DNA of 8,414 nt, taken from positions 1 through 8,414 of the forward strand of contig CAWGCA010000010.1 in the NCBI GenBank assembly GCA_963820955.1, written 5' to 3'. Both the position numbers and the translations under genes were made by a program. Positions 6,750-8,414 of this stretch are shown here, in pieces. The notes under the pieces were generated by a model. It was given only the letters and a program-made list of their open reading frames with translations. It did no database searches and had not been told where the DNA came from. The DNA is from CAWGCA01 sp963820955. GTDB lineage: Bacteria; Pseudomonadota; Gammaproteobacteria; Chromatiales; Chromatiaceae. Each line of letters begins with the position of its first letter. Within the stretch, counting starts at the first letter, position 1.

Positions 6750-7201
6750 CTATGTCTTCTACCGAACTATGTCCCGTATTACGGATACAGTCGTTTTCCC
6801 GGTATTTTGCCGAGACAAAAAAACATAGTTTTGACTCCTCATGTCGGCCCTGATTTGGGGGAAAGAGCCAACCGTGCAATACCTCATCAGTGACCGAGTG
6901 AGTCTATCGCAGCCTTTGCTAGTTCCTATGGCGTTATATATTGCTTCATTTGTAGAGTGGACATTGTTGCACGGACATGCGTCGTATTCACCTTGCCGAT
7001 CTGTGCTGCTTGCCGTATGCCTGAGGAAAACAACTACTCGACTTTCTCAACAGTCTGCAATGCACTAAAACTATGTCGCGTAATGGTCGGACTCCATCTC
7101 GCTTTTACCCAGCAATATCACGCCCTCCGCGAGTAGCATCACACATTACTGGACATAATCCAGTGGAAGACATAGTCCAGTCTATGTCCCGAAGTACATA
7201 G
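6750..7201. mobile_element. 452-bp non-autonomous insertion with terminal inverted repeats and 6-bp target duplication
   Basis: The insertion starts CTATGT and ends ACATAG and is flanked by ACTGGA on both sides (6744-6749 and 7202-7207). Excising it with one ACTGGA restores the recombinase reading frame, which proves the borders. No credible protein is encoded. A longer inverted repeat pairs 6750-6780 with 7175-7145 at 25 of 31 positions. CTATGT/ACATAG hexamers recur at 6750, 6767, 6823, 7071, 7170, 7182 and 7196, plus one variant (TTATGTCC, minus strand, 7158 to 7151). Pairs in the left arm are spaced 17 bp. An inner inverted repeat pairs ACATAGTTTT (6823-6832) with AAAACTATGT (7067-7076). 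This looks like a MITE or internally deleted transposon mobilised by a transposase that binds repeated end sites; no such transposase is in the window. Confidence 0.8.
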
Positions 7202-7207
7202 ACTGGA
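7176..7207. repeat. Perfect 12-bp inverted repeat (hairpin) at the right end of the insertion
   Basis: TCCAGTCTATGT (7176-7187), 8-nt loop CCCGAAGT, ACATAGACTGGA (7196-7207). The stem joins the element's terminal hexamer to the flanking target hexamer, with their inverted copies on the inner side. It could form a stable hairpin in RNA or single-stranded DNA. Confidence 0.85.
7202..7207. repeat. Right target-site duplication ACTGGA
   Basis: Hexamer directly right of the insertion; the recombinase frame resumes through it as CTG GAG AAT. Confidence 0.8.
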
Positions 7208-7307
7208 GAATACCGCCCGCTACAGTCAGGTCGCCGCCAAGCTCCTGCACGAGGTAAAAGGTCCACTGGAATACCTCCAGCTCAAGCCGCCCGCCTAAGC
7301 CACGGGT

Positions 7308-8413
7308 GTGTCACGAACACCCTTAGAGGTCGCGGATGTCTTGCGCGCCCAGGGGGAGAGTTGGCGCCGCGCTCAGCGCGGACATCTGAGCCTGGGCCAG
7401 CTCAAGGTGATGTCGGCCATCGAGCGCTGCCGCAGTGCCGAGTTGGGCGGCCATGTGCTGCGCTGCCAGGCCTGCGAGCATACCCAGATCGCCTACAACT
7501 CCTGTCGTGATCGGCATTGCCCAAAGTGCCAGGGCAGTGCGGCCCGACGCTGGCTGGAGGCGCGCCAGGCTGATCTCCTGCCAGTCGAGTACTACCATCT
7601 GGTGTTCACCCTGCCAGCGCCGATTAGTGAGATTGCCTATTACAACAAATCAGTGATCTACCCCATCCTGTTCCAGGTCGCAGCCGAGAGCTTGCGCACC
7701 ATCGCAGCCGACCCAAAGCATCTGGGGGCCCGCATCGGGGTGAGCCTGGTGTTGCATACCTGGGGCTCGGCGATGACTCATCATCCTCACGTCCACGGCA
7801 TCGTCCCCGGTGGCGGCCTGTCGCTCGATGGGACCCATTGGGTAGCCTGTAAACCGGGTTTTTTCCTGTCGGTGCGCGTGCTCTCCCGCCTGTTCCGGCG
7901 GCGTTTCCTCGAGCAGTTGCGCGCCGCCCATCACGCCGGGCAGTTGCAGTTCTATGGACAGCATCAAAAGCTCAGCGAGGAAGCGGCCTTCACCGAGTGG
8001 CTCAATCCCTTGCGCCAATGCGAGTGGGTCGTGTATGCCAAGCGCCCGTGCTGGCCTATCTTTCCCGCTATACCCACCGGGTGGCCATCGCCAACAGCCG
8101 GCTGATCGCGCTGGATGAGCGCGGTATCACCTTCCGCTGGAAGGATTACCGGGCCAAGGGGCGTACGCGACACAAGACCATGACGCTCTCGGCGGATGAG
8201 TTCATCCGGCGCTTTCTCCTGCACGTCCTGCCCTCTGGATTCCATCGCATCCGCCACTACGGACTGATTGCCAATGCGGGCCGCAAGGACAACCTGGCAC
8301 GGGCCCGTGAACTGCTGATGGAGGCATCCACAAATGAGGGAGACGTGACCCCGCTCGACGAGGGAAAACCAAGGGATGCGCAGCAGCAACCCCAGGAGCA
8401 GGCAACCTACGTC
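7308..8413 (+). pseudogene. IS91-family HUH transposase, frameshifted before its catalytic tyrosines; 3' end beyond the window
   Basis: The first frame (7308-8105, GTG start) gives an N-terminal zinc-binding region (Cys41, CQAC at 53-56, CRDRHCPKC at 66-74) and the HUH metal site HHPHVHGIVPGGG (His161, His163). At YAKRP (residue 247) the frame breaks and continues with 18 unrelated residues to a stop. Family similarity resumes in another frame at 8048 with VLAYLSRYTHRVAIANSRL, carrying the YxxxY motif of the nucleophilic tyrosine(s), then WKDYR and HVLPSGFHRIRHYGL, and stays open to the window edge. Relatives known from memory have about six more residues (FGGPEA-like) at the junction, so a 19-bp deletion explains the shift. 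Each frame alone lacks either the HUH or the tyrosines, so the rolling-circle transposase should be inactive. It sits directly behind the recombinase gene. Confidence 0.85.
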
Positions 8414-8414
8414 T

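Larger units (their letters stand above)
5956..7298 (+). pseudogene. Tyrosine recombinase of an IS91-type element, split by a 452-bp insertion
   Basis: The N-terminal part runs from 5956 to 6749: a SAM-like core-binding domain (RQRMIDDMTLRKLSPQTHSAYI) and then the catalytic domain with GAGLRANEV (catalytic Arg), a GKGQRDR strand (Lys region), HSLRHAFATHLLEH (HxxR) and LGHKK (His). After the insertion the same gene resumes at 7208 and ends at a TAA at 7296-7298, giving LENTARYSQVAAKLL with the nucleophilic tyrosine in TARYSQV. Removing 6750-7207 (insertion plus one target duplication) gives a clean 885-nt gene for 294 residues. As it stands, translation runs off into the insertion, stops at 6828 and lacks the tyrosine, so the enzyme should be dead. 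The IS91 transposase starts 9 nt after the original stop, so the two were one operon. It has no integron-integrase-specific insert and is not IntI. Confidence 0.85.

Noticed and set aside
5899..6828. Integron integrase (IntI) and integron
   Set aside because: The protein lacks the extra IntI-specific segment in the catalytic domain, no attI or attC sites are evident, and its partner gene is an IS91-type transposase.
6841..7068. 75-residue open frame inside the 452-bp insertion
   Set aside because: Composition is not protein-like, no ribosome site or family motif is visible, and its termini coincide with the inner repeats of the element.
1..8414. CRISPR array
   Set aside because: No regularly spaced 25-40 bp direct repeats occur; the repeats seen are short hexamers or 10-bp tandem units.

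Overview
The window reads as accessory, recombination-scarred DNA from a proteobacterium, most likely a gammaproteobacterium. The tRNA-Phe remnant at the left edge has the GGCCAGG-type acceptor sequence common in gammaproteobacteria, and the IS91-type transposase and the RES/Xre toxin-antitoxin pair are of proteobacterial type. Base composition is patchy: a GC-rich kinase, an AT-rich membrane-protein gene and GC-rich insertion-sequence genes sit side by side, which suggests stepwise acquisition. I cannot name a genus.

Left edge (1-1453): the 3' half of a tRNA-Phe gene (minus strand, from the anticodon loop to CCA) looks like the att end of an integrated element that extends rightward. Tandem 10-bp repeats beside it resemble integrase or accessory-factor binding sites. 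An AT-rich promoter with two inverted repeats then drives an Xre/MbcA/ParS-type antitoxin and a RES-domain toxin, arranged as a tight two-gene operon.

Middle (1454-5641): a gene-poor stretch may hold a ParE/RelE toxin remnant. It is followed by a GC-rich P-loop kinase of the uridine kinase/FrcK type with a conspicuous inverted-repeat operator, and by a full-length single-ORF DDE (rve) transposase. Next comes a small cysteine-rich zinc-ribbon protein lying inside what looks like the 5' half (domain I onward) of a group II intron on the same strand. An AT-rich four-helix membrane protein of unknown function closes this part.

Right (5642-8414): an IS91-family element of the subgroup that carries a tyrosine recombinase gene directly upstream of the HUH transposase. 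Both genes are broken. The recombinase is split by a 452-bp non-autonomous insertion (6750-7201) with terminal inverted repeats and a 6-bp target duplication; removing the insertion plus one duplication restores the frame exactly. The transposase is frameshifted just before its catalytic YxxxY motif. Both proteins therefore lose their catalytic tyrosine.

The most unusual object is the 452-bp insertion. It is built from many CTATGT/ACATAG repeats and ends in a hairpin that contains an inverted copy of its own target hexamer. The second is the zinc-ribbon gene placed where a group II intron normally carries its reverse transcriptase.
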